Source: an uncultured Ruminiclostridium sp. (GTDB lineage: Bacteria; Bacillota; Clostridia; Oscillospirales; Acutalibacteraceae). From it: a DNA stretch of 64,000 bases. The notes under the pieces were generated by a model. It saw only the letters and a program-made list of their open reading frames with translations. It was not told the DNA's origin and did no database searches. Of this stretch, positions 40,347 through 48,338 are shown in pieces. The position numbers were made by a program, and so were the translations under genes. The stretch is from the NCBI GenBank assembly GCA_902490005.1, contig CABUCM010000007.1, positions 24,318-88,317 of the forward strand. Direction: 5' to 3'. Each line of letters opens with the position of its first letter. Within the stretch, counting starts at the first letter, position 1.

Positions 40347-40899
40347 GTCTCTTCCTTCCTTTCCTCTTAACAGCCTTTTTCTTATTGCGTCCTTTTTTAG
40401 GAGAATGTTTATTTAAAGTATACACTATTTGTCGCTTGTGTTTCAAGCTATTTTTTGATTTTGTCGCAATTTTTTTCGCAAAATTAAGAGCTTTTTTAAT
40501 CACTTTTCCAAATATCTGCCAAATCCACTGAAACACCTTCCAAATTGGTTTCAAAAAATGAAGTTTCACCCAATAAAAAAGCTTTTGCAGAACCTTAACC
40601 ACCATCTTGCTGATAAAGAGGGTCACCTGCCCCAAGGTCAGGTGGTACAGGCACCAGCCTATCAACTCTCCCGCTAAAAGATAAAACCGCATTTGTCCCT
40701 GGTTTGCCGCCAGCAAAAACAAAAAGGTCACCACGCCGCTGCTGAAAAAATAAAAAAGATCCCAGAAAAAGGTCTGCCGTTTCCCCTGGGCGGTCAGGTA
40801 GCGGATGATCCGGAATCCGTCATAATAGGCCCCAAGGAGCACGCCCAGCAGCCCCGCGTATAAAAACAGCTCCCATTGGCCCGCTATCGTTATCTCCAA
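40318..40899 (-). CDS. yabQ: Spore cortex biosynthesis protein YabQ
   Basis: 193 residues. About four hydrophobic segments lie in the first 110 residues (LFLYAGLLGVLLGAYYDGFR at the start is the YabQ signature). The tail is strongly basic (Lys/Arg-rich, KKGRNKKKAVKRKGRKRR). YabQ is needed for spore cortex formation in Bacillus and sits in the outer forespore membrane. It lies 12 bp after yabP. Confidence 0.93.
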   Translation of the reverse strand: MEITIAGQWELFLYAGLLGVLLGAYYDGFRIIRYLTAQGKRQTFFWDLFYFFSSGVVTFLFLLAANQGQMRFYLLAGELIGWCLYHLTLGQVTLFISKMVVKVLQKLFYWVKLHFLKPIWKVFQWIWQIFGKVIKKALNFAKKIATKSKNSLKHKRQIVYTLNKHSPKKGRNKKKAVKRKGRKRRAGSKNPKS

Positions 40900-40911
40900 A
40901 AGGTCACTTCC

Positions 40912-41199
40912 TTACCGGAACAGTTTGGAAAAGAACGAGCCGTTTCCAGAATGGTTTTCAGAATAGGTTAAGGAGGAGATCTCCCCATCCAGCGTCAGTT
41001 CTCCAGTCTCCAAACTTAATTTATTAATATGCAGGCCGGCGCCTTTAATCATCAGTTCTCCTACCGCCGTATACGCTACCACCGTCTGCTCGTCAAAGCT
41101 GTCCACATCCTCCACCCCGGAAACTACAAGCTTTTTTCGGTCCTCTAAAATCAAATTATGCGGTAAACCGATTTTTTTCTCCGTTTTTAATTCTGCCAT
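40912..41199 (-). CDS. yabP: Sporulation protein YabP
   Basis: 95 residues in the YabP/YqfC family, with LILEDRKKLVVSGVEDVDSFDE near residue 16 and LMIKGAGLHINKLSLETGEL near residue 50. It acts in the mother cell during cortex formation. The ribosome site AGGAGGGG is followed by ATG 41199. An inverted repeat lies directly upstream (41217-41242). It heads yabP-yabQ-divIC-yabR; note that rqcP, usually next to it, lies 3.5 kb away on the other strand. Confidence 0.93.
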   Translation of the reverse strand: MAELKTEKKIGLPHNLILEDRKKLVVSGVEDVDSFDEQTVVAYTAVGELMIKGAGLHINKLSLETGELTLDGEISSLTYSENHSGNGSFFSKLFR

Positions 41200-41216
41200 C
41201 CTTTTCCCCTCCTATT

Positions 41217-41242
41217 GAAATCATAATGATACTTATGATTTC
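41217..41242. repeat. Perfect 10-bp inverted repeat upstream of yabP
   Basis: GAAATCATAA (41217-41226) and TTATGATTTC (41233-41242) flank a 6-base centre, 18 bp before the yabP ATG. On the minus strand the repeat overlaps a CATAAGTA that, with GCATAA 14 bp further up, loosely resembles a SigE promoter. Confidence 0.6.
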
Positions 41243-41489
41243 CGCCGCTTCTTTATGCAGGCAGCCGCCGCTGCGCTTTCCTTGTCTGGCTAAAAAATAA
41301 AATTCAAAATTTTCTTTTGACAAAACAGGAAAACCTGGCCACCAGTTGTGGGCAGCATCGCGTTTGTCCCTGGTGAAATGGCAAAATTACTCTGAATAAA
41401 AGGATTTTGTCAAAATAGTTTTTTCTCCTGGTGGAACAGTAAGTAAGTACCGATTTTCTTGTAAAACCGGCCACAGAAAGGAGAAATTT
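41243..41489. other. Divergent control region between yabP and spoIVB
   Basis: No gene is seen. TTTTGACAAAA (41315-41325) and its exact inverse complement TTTTGTCAAAA (41405-41415) lie 90 bp apart and may be paired protein-binding sites. An AGAAAGGAG ribosome site ends the region. No clear SigF/SigG promoter could be fixed by eye. Confidence 0.45.
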
Positions 41490-42728
41490 ATGAAAAAATT
41501 CATTAAAGGCATTACCATCGCCCTGGCTGTGGTCCTGTGCGGCCTGCTGGGCGTTGGCACCTATATCGCGAACTCTTTGCCTAACGATTATAAAGTGACC
41601 CAAAACAGCGGAATACAGACCCATAACCTGCTGCCAGTCACCGCGAAAACAGAAAACAACGAAACTTTGGTGGAGGCTGGAATTCTGAACCATCCGGACG
41701 AAACCTATCAGGCGGATTTAATGCTGCTGGACACTATCCCTATTAAAACCGTAGACGTGGAGGTGGTGAAGGAAACCCAGGTGATTCCCTGCGGCACTCC
41801 CTTCGGCGTCAAAATTTTCACTCAGGGCGTTGTGGTGGTCGGTATGTCCGATTTGAAGGCAAACGGAAAAACAGTCAATCCAGCCCGCTCTGCCGGATTA
41901 AAAATCGGGGACGTCATTACTAGTATTAACGGAACCCAGGTAAATACCAACGAGGAAGTTGCTTCCCTCATCGAACAAAGCGGCGGCGTTCCCCTCAATT
42001 TATCCGTGCTGCGCTCCAATATGAGCTTCGATGTACAAATCATCCCCGTAAAATCTGACGACGGCGTTTCCTATAAAGCCGGGCTTTGGGTCCGTGATTC
42101 TTCCGCCGGCATCGGCACCCTGACCTTTTATGACCCCCAGCAGAATTCCTTCGCCGGGCTGGGCCACGGGATCTGCGATATTGATACCGGCGACTTAATG
42201 CCATTGTTAAACGGCGACATTGTCACCGCCAATATTAATGGGATCGTCAAGGGCACAAAAGGCACACCGGGAGAGCTGCGGGGCTACTTCAGTAATAACG
42301 ACGCCATCGGCAATCTTTTGGCCAACATTCAGACCGGTGTTTACGGCACCATGGATCAGTGCCCTATTGACAATGAACCTCTGACTGTGGCAATGAAACA
42401 GCAGGTAGTTCCCGGAAAGGCTCAGATCCTTACAACCATCGAGGGCACCCAGCCCCAATACTACGACATTGAGATTGAAAGCGTTAATTATAACGAAGAC
42501 GTTCCAACCAAAAATATGATTGTAAAAATTACCGATCCAGTCCTATTGGAAAAAACCGGCGGCATCGTCCAAGGTATGAGCGGAAGCCCCATCATTCAAA
42601 ACGGCATGCTGGTAGGCGCCGTCACCCACGTTTTCGTCAACGAACCCGAAAAGGGCTATGGAATTTTTGCGGAAAACATGCTTGAAAATTCCTCTCAATT
42701 GGTAAATTCCCAAAAATTGGCATCATAA
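41490..42728 (+). CDS. spoIVB: SpoIVB serine peptidase
   Basis: 412 residues. An N-terminal membrane anchor (about 7-28), a PDZ domain (about 100-185, ARSAGLKIGDVITSINGTQV) and an S55 peptidase domain. Catalytic His lies in LGHGICDIDTG near residue 228 and Ser in QGMSGSPIIQNG near residue 368. In Bacillus SpoIVB is made in the forespore and signals activation of pro-SigK across the membrane. As usual it lies directly upstream of spo0A. Confidence 0.96.
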   Translation: MKKFIKGITIALAVVLCGLLGVGTYIANSLPNDYKVTQNSGIQTHNLLPVTAKTENNETLVEAGILNHPDETYQADLMLLDTIPIKTVDVEVVKETQVIPCGTPFGVKIFTQGVVVVGMSDLKANGKTVNPARSAGLKIGDVITSINGTQVNTNEEVASLIEQSGGVPLNLSVLRSNMSFDVQIIPVKSDDGVSYKAGLWVRDSSAGIGTLTFYDPQQNSFAGLGHGICDIDTGDLMPLLNGDIVTANINGIVKGTKGTPGELRGYFSNNDAIGNLLANIQTGVYGTMDQCPIDNEPLTVAMKQQVVPGKAQILTTIEGTQPQYYDIEIESVNYNEDVPTKNMIVKITDPVLLEKTGGIVQGMSGSPIIQNGMLVGAVTHVFVNEPEKGYGIFAENMLENSSQLVNSQKLAS

Positions 42729-42807
42729 AAATCTGTAAATATTTTAGAAATACTGGACATTATACTAATATCTTCCCCCTGATCCCAAATTTTTTTCAAA
42801 AAAAGTA

Positions 42808-42836
42808 TTGCCATTTTTACCAATATATGGTAATCT
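42808..42836 (+). promoter_or_regulatory. spo0A promoter with a palindrome in its spacer
   Basis: TTGCCA (42808-42813), 17 bp and TAATCT (42831-42836). The palindrome TTACCA-ATATA-TGGTAA (42817-42833) fills the spacer and reaches into the -10 box, an ideal position for a repressor. Confidence 0.6.
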
Positions 42837-42870
42837 TATGACAGAGAAAAAATTATAGGGGGATTTTAAA

Positions 42871-43650
42871 ATGGAAAATCATGTAAAAATGTTAATTACG
42901 GAACAAGCTGCCGAATTTCATCGAGAGGACGCAAAGATCCTTTGCGAATATGGTTTTGACCTTCACTACTGCAAAAAGGATGGGGTTCAAGTGATGAACG
43001 CAATCAATGAGGTCAAGCCCGACGTGGTTCTGCTGGATTTATTCATGCCCAGCATGGATGGAATCAGCGTGGTCAATTCCGTGATGGAACAGCCCGGCAA
43101 GCATCCCATGTTTATTGTGATTTCCAATTTTGACAGTTCCGTATTAGAAAAAGAAGTGATGAGCGCCGGCGCTTCTTATTTTGTACTAAGGCCCTACAAT
43201 ATAAAAGAACTGGCCGCAAGGATTCTTCACTTGAAAGGCTCCTATCAACCCGCCGCGAATAGTAAAACCGTTACTCCTCACTCCCTGCCGGGCCAGAGTA
43301 TTGAAATCCAGGTAACGGATATACTGCATCAGATCGGGGTTCCGGCCCACATCAAGGGTTACCACTATCTCCGGGATTCTATCTTGATGTCCATTGAAAA
43401 TCCCGAAATCATCAATGCGGTCACCAAACAGCTTTATCCCGCTGTGGCTAAGAAATATGAAACCACCTCTTCCAGAGTGGAACGGGCGATCCGCCACGCC
43501 ATCGAAGTGGCCTGGGACCGCGGCGACGTGGATATTCTGAATTCCTACTTCGGCTACACCATTCATACCAGCCGCGGCAAACCTACCAACAGCGAATTTA
43601 TCGCTATGATTTCCGATAAGCTTCGTTTAGAGATGAAGAGCGCTTCCTAA
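42871..43650 (+). CDS. spo0A: Sporulation transcription factor Spo0A
   Basis: 259 residues: receiver domain (about 5-125) and the Spo0A DNA-binding domain (about 145-255, with IKGYHYLRDSI and SSRVERAIRHAIEVAW recognition-helix region). The phospho-acceptor is Asp56 in VVLLDLFMPSMDG. Pocket residues differ from the norm: the acidic pair at the end of the first strand (DD in Bacillus) aligns with Glu-Gln in LITEQA, the Thr aligns with Ser in VISNF, and the invariant Lys aligns with Arg in FVLRPYN. The output domain looks fully conserved. It follows spoIVB and is ended by a strong terminator. Confidence 0.96.
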   Translation: MENHVKMLITEQAAEFHREDAKILCEYGFDLHYCKKDGVQVMNAINEVKPDVVLLDLFMPSMDGISVVNSVMEQPGKHPMFIVISNFDSSVLEKEVMSAGASYFVLRPYNIKELAARILHLKGSYQPAANSKTVTPHSLPGQSIEIQVTDILHQIGVPAHIKGYHYLRDSILMSIENPEIINAVTKQLYPAVAKKYETTSSRVERAIRHAIEVAWDRGDVDILNSYFGYTIHTSRGKPTNSEFIAMISDKLRLEMKSAS

Positions 43651-43673
43651 CAATTTTTTCATTTACAAAAAAG

Positions 43674-43724
43674 CTTCTTTGCCCTTTTCCGACAAAGGTC
43701 GACCAAGGGCAAAGAAGTTTTTTT
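43674..43724 (+). terminator. Intrinsic terminator after spo0A
   Basis: CTTCTTTGCCCTT (43674-43686) pairs with AAGGGCAAAGAAG (43705-43717), followed by seven T. Confidence 0.92.
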
Positions 43725-43796
43725 ACTTTTTGATTAGAGCAGGAAAAAAGCGGGAAAACTAAAGGTGGACTAATTTTCATAGACAAGCATATTAAT

Positions 43797-43812
43797 GTAA
43801 CAGAACTGTTAC
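43797..43812. repeat. Perfect palindrome upstream of the lytic transglycosylase gene
   Basis: GTAACAG-AA-CTGTTAC (43797-43812) ends a few bases before the AAGGAGG site. It could be an operator or a small mRNA hairpin. Confidence 0.55.
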
Positions 43813-43829
43813 TTTAAGGAGGACCCTAA

Positions 43830-44615
43830 ATGCAAAAGTTATGGACTATTTGTCTTTCGCTTATGATGGGCATATCCTTTGTGGCTTCCTATCCCGCGGA
43901 TGCGGTGCAAGCACCCTCAATGGAAACCTCCGCGGAAAGCCTGGAAACCTGCGCAAAGGCGCCCCAAGGCCCTTTAGATCAGTTGGCAGACTCTTTTCCC
44001 GCTGATTTTAATGCTTCCTCTCAGCCCATAGATACCTCTGAAAAATCCCCAGCCAACTCTGACGCCGCCTCTCAGCCGGCTTCCTCCGAGCAGGAGGCGG
44101 CGTCTCAGGAGGCTGCAAGCGGCTCTCCGGAAACGGCGGCGCCAGCCAATTCCAGCGACGCTGTTGATACATCTGCGTTTTATATTCCTGAAATCCCTCT
44201 TTCCGAAGAGCTTCAAGCTTACACCTATCAGCAGTGCCAGGAGAAGCAAGTGAGTTATGAATTGGTTTTAGCCATGATGTACCATGAAAGCAATTATGAC
44301 CCCGCAGCCGTCCGCTATTATCAAGACGGCTCTTCCGACAGCGGCCTGATGCAGATCAACAGCATCAACTCCAAATCCCTGAATGAGCTTTATGGCATCA
44401 CCGACCTTCAGGACCCCTATGAGAACATCCAGGCGGGGGTCAGCATTATTTCCGGTTTTGTCCACGAATACGGCGAGCACGACGGGCTAATGGCCTATAA
44501 TATGGGGGTTGGCGGTTATCAAAACGCCATCGCTAACGGAACCTATACCACCACTTATGCCCAAAACATCATGGAAACAAAAGGCGAAATCGAAGCTTTG
44601 CGCCAGGGCGCTTGA
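43830..44615 (+). CDS. Secreted lytic transglycosylase (SLT/GH23)
   Basis: 261 residues. An N-terminal signal-type segment (about 3-25) is followed by a long Ser/Ala/Glu-rich linker (about 30-110). The SLT domain (about 130-250) has the catalytic Glu in MYHESNYDP near residue 152, then GLMQINS near residue 173 and the late MAYNMGVGGYQNA near residue 221. It cleaves peptidoglycan glycan strands to 1,6-anhydro ends. AAGGAGG lies 7 nt before the ATG. Position after spo0A suggests, but does not prove, a sporulation role. Confidence 0.92.
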   Translation: MQKLWTICLSLMMGISFVASYPADAVQAPSMETSAESLETCAKAPQGPLDQLADSFPADFNASSQPIDTSEKSPANSDAASQPASSEQEAASQEAASGSPETAAPANSSDAVDTSAFYIPEIPLSEELQAYTYQQCQEKQVSYELVLAMMYHESNYDPAAVRYYQDGSSDSGLMQINSINSKSLNELYGITDLQDPYENIQAGVSIISGFVHEYGEHDGLMAYNMGVGGYQNAIANGTYTTTYAQNIMETKGEIEALRQGA

Positions 44616-44670
44616 AAACCATGTCTTAATCCTCTATAATAAAAAAAGAAACACAAAAATGGAGGGTATT

Positions 44671-44916
44671 ATGAGACTGGATAAATATTTAAAGGTCAGC
44701 CGCCTGATTAAACGCCGCACGGTTGCCAATGAAGCCTGCGACGCGGGAAGGGTTCTGGTGAACGGAAAGCCCGCCCGGGCATCCTATGACGTAAAGGTAG
44801 GAGATATTCTGGAAATTCAGATGGGCAGCCGGCCTCTGAAAGCAGAGGTGCTGGATGTGACCGAATACGCCAGAAAAGAAAACGCCTCTGAGCTATACCG
44901 TATGATTCAGGATTAA
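44671..44916 (+). CDS. rqcP: S4-domain RNA-binding protein RqcP (YabO/HSP15-like)
   Basis: 81 residues, almost entirely an S4 domain: MRLDKYLKVSRLIKRRTVAN, then DAGRVLVNGKPA near residue 28 and VKVGDILEI near residue 44. RqcP binds 50S subunits with peptidyl-tRNA and supports alanine-tail synthesis with RqcH. The start is ATG 44671, 5 nt after GGAGG; the frame is open upstream into the transglycosylase gene. In Bacillus this gene sits next to yabP; here it lies 55 bp after the transglycosylase gene. Confidence 0.93.
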   Translation: MRLDKYLKVSRLIKRRTVANEACDAGRVLVNGKPARASYDVKVGDILEIQMGSRPLKAEVLDVTEYARKENASELYRMIQD

Positions 44917-44924
44917 CGAAAAAT

Positions 44925-44960
44925 AAAAAAGCCAGCCGGCGATTGCCGGTTGGCTTTTTT
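44925..44960. terminator. Bidirectional terminator between rqcP and the CD1247-like gene
   Basis: AAAAAAGCCAGCCGGC (44925-44940) pairs with GCCGGTTGGCTTTTTT (44945-44960) around GATT. Confidence 0.93.
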
Positions 44961-44973
44961 AAACTCTATTCGC

Positions 44974-45438
44974 TTATTTTGCGGGTTCTTCCACTTGCCC
45001 GCCGCAGCCGCAGCTGCAATAATCCTCATCCTCAGAATCGCCGGAGCAGCAACCGCAGTTACACTCTAAATCGTCAAAATCAAATTCCAGGGACTCGCCG
45101 CAGTTCGGGCACTGGATGCCGCCTTCCAGCAGAACATCCTCTGAAACACAGATGGTTTCGTCACAGGTAGGACAGGTGACCTCGTAGTATTCTTCATCCT
45201 CTTCGTCATCTTCGTCCTCATCGTAGAAGTCCTGTTCCAGATAATAAAGGTCCTCATCCACCTCATCTAACTGGTTGCCCATATCGTTCATGCCTTCCTC
45301 TAAATCAGAAACCGTCAGGGCCATATCATCCAATAAATCAATGATGGCGTTGATTACCTTGACCTCTTTCTGGTCTACGTTCAGTTCCAATCCTTCTACA
45401 AGGCCTTTGATGTACGCAGTTTTTTCTGTTAAAGTCAT
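44974..45438 (-). CDS. Acidic Cys-rich protein with CD1247-type N-terminal domain
   Basis: 154 residues. An N-terminal helical domain (about 1-60, LTEKTAYIKGLVEGLELN) is followed by a very acidic Asp/Glu stretch (about 60-85). A zinc ribbon comes next: CPTC near residue 90 and CPNC near residue 111. The C-terminal tail holds many further cysteines (CNCGCC and CSCGCGG). Clostridia have related proteins annotated as CD1247 domain proteins or zinc-ribbon proteins of unknown role. Metal binding is inferred from cysteine spacing. Confidence 0.8.
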   Translation of the reverse strand: MTLTEKTAYIKGLVEGLELNVDQKEVKVINAIIDLLDDMALTVSDLEEGMNDMGNQLDEVDEDLYYLEQDFYDEDEDDEEDEEYYEVTCPTCDETICVSEDVLLEGGIQCPNCGESLEFDFDDLECNCGCCSGDSEDEDYCSCGCGGQVEEPAK

Positions 45439-45541
45439 CCCGGTACCTCCTTCATTTCACTTTGATCGATTGCTAATGCTTCTTGCTTCCTTTTCTGGTT
45501 TTTATGCCAAAAAGAGGAAGCCGCAGTAATAATATTATTGG

Positions 45542-46099
45542 TTAAGCACGCTCCATATATTCGCCGGTACGGGTATCTACGCGGATCATTTCCCCTTCGT
45601 CGATAAACAGCGGGACCTTGATCTCCGCGCCGGTCTCCAGAATGGCGGGCTTAGTGGCGTTGGTCGCGGTGTCGCCCTTAAAGCCGGGATCCGTCTTGGT
45701 GATCTGGAGTTCCACAAAGAAAGGAGGCTCCACACCGAACACGTTGCCCTTATAGGACAGAACCTTGCACTCCATATTTTCCTTTACAAACTTGAAGTTG
45801 TCACCCAAAACGCTCTTATTGATGGGAAACTGCTCATAGGATTCCAAATCCATGAAATAATACAGGTCTCCGTCGTTGTACAGATACTGCATGTCCTTTC
45901 TGTCGATAAAGGCGGTGGGGTACTTATCGTTAGGGTTAAAGGTTTTTTCCACCACGCTGCCGGTGATCACATTTCTGATCTTCGTGCGGACAAACGCCGC
46001 GCCTTTTCCGGGTTTTACGTGCTGGAATTCTATAATGGAATATACATTCCCATCCATTTCAAAGGTAATGCCATTTCTAAAATCGCCTGCTGATACCAT
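45542..46099 (-). CDS. efp: Translation elongation factor P
   Basis: 185 residues, three beta domains. It relieves stalling at polyproline. The loop VKPGKGAAFVRTK near residue 30 carries the Lys that is modified in Bacillus; the C-terminal OB domain ends VDTRTGEYMERA. GGAGG precedes ATG 46099. It follows pepP and aroQ as in Bacillus. Confidence 0.97.
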   Translation of the reverse strand: MVSAGDFRNGITFEMDGNVYSIIEFQHVKPGKGAAFVRTKIRNVITGSVVEKTFNPNDKYPTAFIDRKDMQYLYNDGDLYYFMDLESYEQFPINKSVLGDNFKFVKENMECKVLSYKGNVFGVEPPFFVELQITKTDPGFKGDTATNATKPAILETGAEIKVPLFIDEGEMIRVDTRTGEYMERA

Positions 46100-46178
46100 A
46101 TAAGATCCTCCAATACAAAATTATCTATTATAGAGTTTATCCTAAATCGCCGTATTTTTCAAGTTTTTTCTTTTTAAA

Positions 46179-47270
46179 TTACAAAAGAATCAAATCCTTC
46201 GGTGATTCTGTAAAATTCCGGTACCCATTTTCCGTGATTACTACCATATCCTCGATGCGGACGCCAAACCGGTCTGGAAGGTAAATACCGGGCTCCACAG
46301 TCATTACCACCCCTGGCTCCAGCACATCCTGGCTTGCGGGGCCGCACCGGGGTTCCTCATGAATCTCCAGCCCCACCGAATGACCGGTAGCGTGGCCAAA
46401 GCAGCGGCCGTAGCCTGCCTGGGCAATTACATCCCTGGCGGCGGCGTCCACCTCCTTGCAGGGCCTACCAGGCCCTATTAGGTTTAAAGCGGCCTGCTGC
46501 GCCTTCCGCACCGTTTCATATACGATCCGCTGATCCTCCGTTATCGGGCCGAGAGCCACCGTTCTGGTCATATCGCTGCAATAATGGTGATAGGTGGCGC
46601 CGATATCCATCGTAATAAAATCGCCTTTTTGAAAAGGCTTATCCCCCGGCACCCCATGGGGCAGAGAGCTGTTTTTCCCGGAAACGACAATCAGGTCAAA
46701 AGAAACCTTTTCCGCGCCGTGATTTCGCATAAAAAACTCTATCTCCAACGCCAGCTCCCGTTCCGTAACCCCCTCCTCGATTTTTTTGAGAATATGGCGA
46801 AAAGAAGCGTCAGTGATCTCCTGAGCGCCTTTTATAGCCCGAATTTCTTCCGGCTCCTTGATCTTCCGCATTTGATGCAAAAGGCGGTCTAATGCGCCGT
46901 CTTTTACCACCCTCGCATTGGCGGTTTGAAAAATCGTCTCCATCTGCTGGGCGGACGATAAGGAAATCCCCTCGTACTCCAGCAGAATTCCCCGCAAGCC
47001 ATCCCGGCGGGCAATTTCTTTTAACGCATCCCCGATTTTGGAAAATTCCACTACCTTGCAATGGCGCACCTGCTTGCAGGCGGCTTCATAATAGCGGAAA
47101 TCCACGATGAAATAAGCCTCTTTCCGGGTCGCCAAAACATAACCGGCCGAGGTTTCCATCCCGGTTAAATAAAAACGATTTGCCGGTGAAGTGATTAACG
47201 CGCCATCTACGGCCACATCCCCCGCCGCCTCCGGCAGCCAGGACAACAGGCGCTCCACTCTGTTTGGCAT
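46179..47270 (-). CDS. Xaa-Pro aminopeptidase-type M24 metallopeptidase
   Basis: 363 residues. An N-terminal creatinase-like domain (about 1-130) precedes the pita-bread M24 domain. Metal ligands are visible: Asp in TMDIGATYHHYCSDMTRT (two Asp near 223 and 234), His in GHSVGLEIHEEP near 295, Glu in VMTVEPGIY near 330, and Glu in VRIEDMV near 344. It removes N-terminal residues next to proline. The start is ATG 47270 behind AAAGGAGG. It lies between aroQ and efp, the conserved Firmicutes order (yqhS-yqhT-efp). Confidence 0.94.
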   Translation of the reverse strand: MPNRVERLLSWLPEAAGDVAVDGALITSPANRFYLTGMETSAGYVLATRKEAYFIVDFRYYEAACKQVRHCKVVEFSKIGDALKEIARRDGLRGILLEYEGISLSSAQQMETIFQTANARVVKDGALDRLLHQMRKIKEPEEIRAIKGAQEITDASFRHILKKIEEGVTERELALEIEFFMRNHGAEKVSFDLIVVSGKNSSLPHGVPGDKPFQKGDFITMDIGATYHHYCSDMTRTVALGPITEDQRIVYETVRKAQQAALNLIGPGRPCKEVDAAARDVIAQAGYGRCFGHATGHSVGLEIHEEPRCGPASQDVLEPGVVMTVEPGIYLPDRFGVRIEDMVVITENGYRNFTESPKDLILL

Positions 47271-47300
47271 GTTACCGCCTCCTTTCAGTTTGCTTTTAGG

Positions 47301-47732
47301 TCAAATCAGGCTTTTTAACGCGTCTATGGCCAGAAAATAGCTGTTTTTGCCAAATCCGGCGATCTGTCCGGCGCACACCGGCGAAAGCACGGAATGATGC
47401 CGGAACTCTTCCCTGGAATAAATATTGCTCATGTGGACCTCCACAAACGGGATCCGCAGGCAGGAAACCGCGTCCCTTAAGGCATAGCTGTAATGAGTCA
47501 GGGCCCCGGCATTGATAATCGCGCCGTCGAATACGTCCTTTGCCTCATGAATTTTATCCACCAAAGCCCCTTCCCAGTTAGACTGGAAAATTTCACAGGA
47601 ATATCCAGCTTTATCCGCGTATTCCTGAATTTGAGCGTTGATGCTATCCGAAGTCTCTGTGCCATAAATCCCTTTTTCCCGCACGCCGACCATATTCAAA
47701 TTCGGGCCTAATAATACCAGTATTTTTTTCAT
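47301..47732 (-). CDS. aroQ: 3-dehydroquinate dehydratase, type II
   Basis: 143 residues. It catalyses the third step of the shikimate pathway. LGPNLNMVGVREKGIYG at the N-terminus includes the catalytic Tyr and Arg; the IINAGALTHYSYALRDAV block near residue 75 and FVEVHMSNIYSREEFRHHS near residue 98 carry the remaining active-site residues. GGGAGG lies upstream. It is 9 bp after yqeG. Confidence 0.97.
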   Translation of the reverse strand: MKKILVLLGPNLNMVGVREKGIYGTETSDSINAQIQEYADKAGYSCEIFQSNWEGALVDKIHEAKDVFDGAIINAGALTHYSYALRDAVSCLRIPFVEVHMSNIYSREEFRHHSVLSPVCAGQIAGFGKNSYFLAIDALKSLI

Positions 47733-47741
47733 CTTTTCCTG

Positions 47742-48245
47742 TTACCTCCCGGTCTTTTCTGCTTTTTCCCGAAAACGCCGCTCCCACTTCCGCCGCAAAC
47801 GGAAGCTGGCGGTATCCTCCAATTGGATCGGCTCCAGCAGAACCGATTTCATACCGCAAAGGTTCGCGCCGATAATATCGGTGAAGACTTGGTCTCCAAC
47901 CACCAGGCACTGGCCGCTTTTCACTTTGTTTTTCAATCCTTTTTTTGCCTTTAAATAGCCCCAGGGCAGCGGTTTTGCCGCAAAATGGACAAAAGGCAAT
48001 TGAAACTGGGCGGCAAAAGGCTCCACCCGCTCTTTGAAATTATTGGAAATAATAAAAAGCTGGAAACCCTTTTCCGCTAAATTTCGCGACCACGCCACCG
48101 ACCCCTCGAAAGGGCTTTGAGAGCCATGAACGGAAAGGGTGTTGTCTACGTCCAAAAAAACAGCGCGGATTCCAAGAGAAGTTAAAAACTCCTCTGAAAT
48201 ATCCGTTACCCGTTTCAGGGTTACCGTAGGCAAAAACAAAGACAT
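47742..48245 (-). CDS. yqeG: YqeG-family HAD IIIA phosphatase
   Basis: 167 residues. The HAD nucleophile motif is AVFLDVDNTLSVHG near residue 28; motif II is LFIISNN near residue 63; motif III Lys falls in PLPWGYLKAKKGL near residue 93, and CLVVGDQVFTDIIGAN near residue 113 supplies the acidic motif. Substrate unknown; some relatives act on phosphatidylglycerophosphate. The start is ATG 48245, 5 nt after ATGGAGG, which directly follows the rpsU terminator. Confidence 0.9.
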   Translation of the reverse strand: MSLFLPTVTLKRVTDISEEFLTSLGIRAVFLDVDNTLSVHGSQSPFEGSVAWSRNLAEKGFQLFIISNNFKERVEPFAAQFQLPFVHFAAKPLPWGYLKAKKGLKNKVKSGQCLVVGDQVFTDIIGANLCGMKSVLLEPIQLEDTASFRLRRKWERRFREKAEKTGR

Positions 48246-48259
48246 AAAAACCTCCATCA

Positions 48260-48287
48260 AAAAAGCGGGCAATCCTGCCCGCTTTTT
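48260..48287 (-). terminator. Terminator between rpsU and yqeG
   Basis: AAAAGCGGGC (48261-48270) pairs with GCCCGCTTTT (48277-48286); on the minus strand six T run straight into the yqeG ribosome site. Read-through here would feed yqeG-aroQ-pepP-efp. Confidence 0.88.
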
Positions 48288-48338
48288 CAAATCCTTGAAT
48301 TCAATTGGAGCAGCCGCTCATCATAAGCTTGTTGCAGC

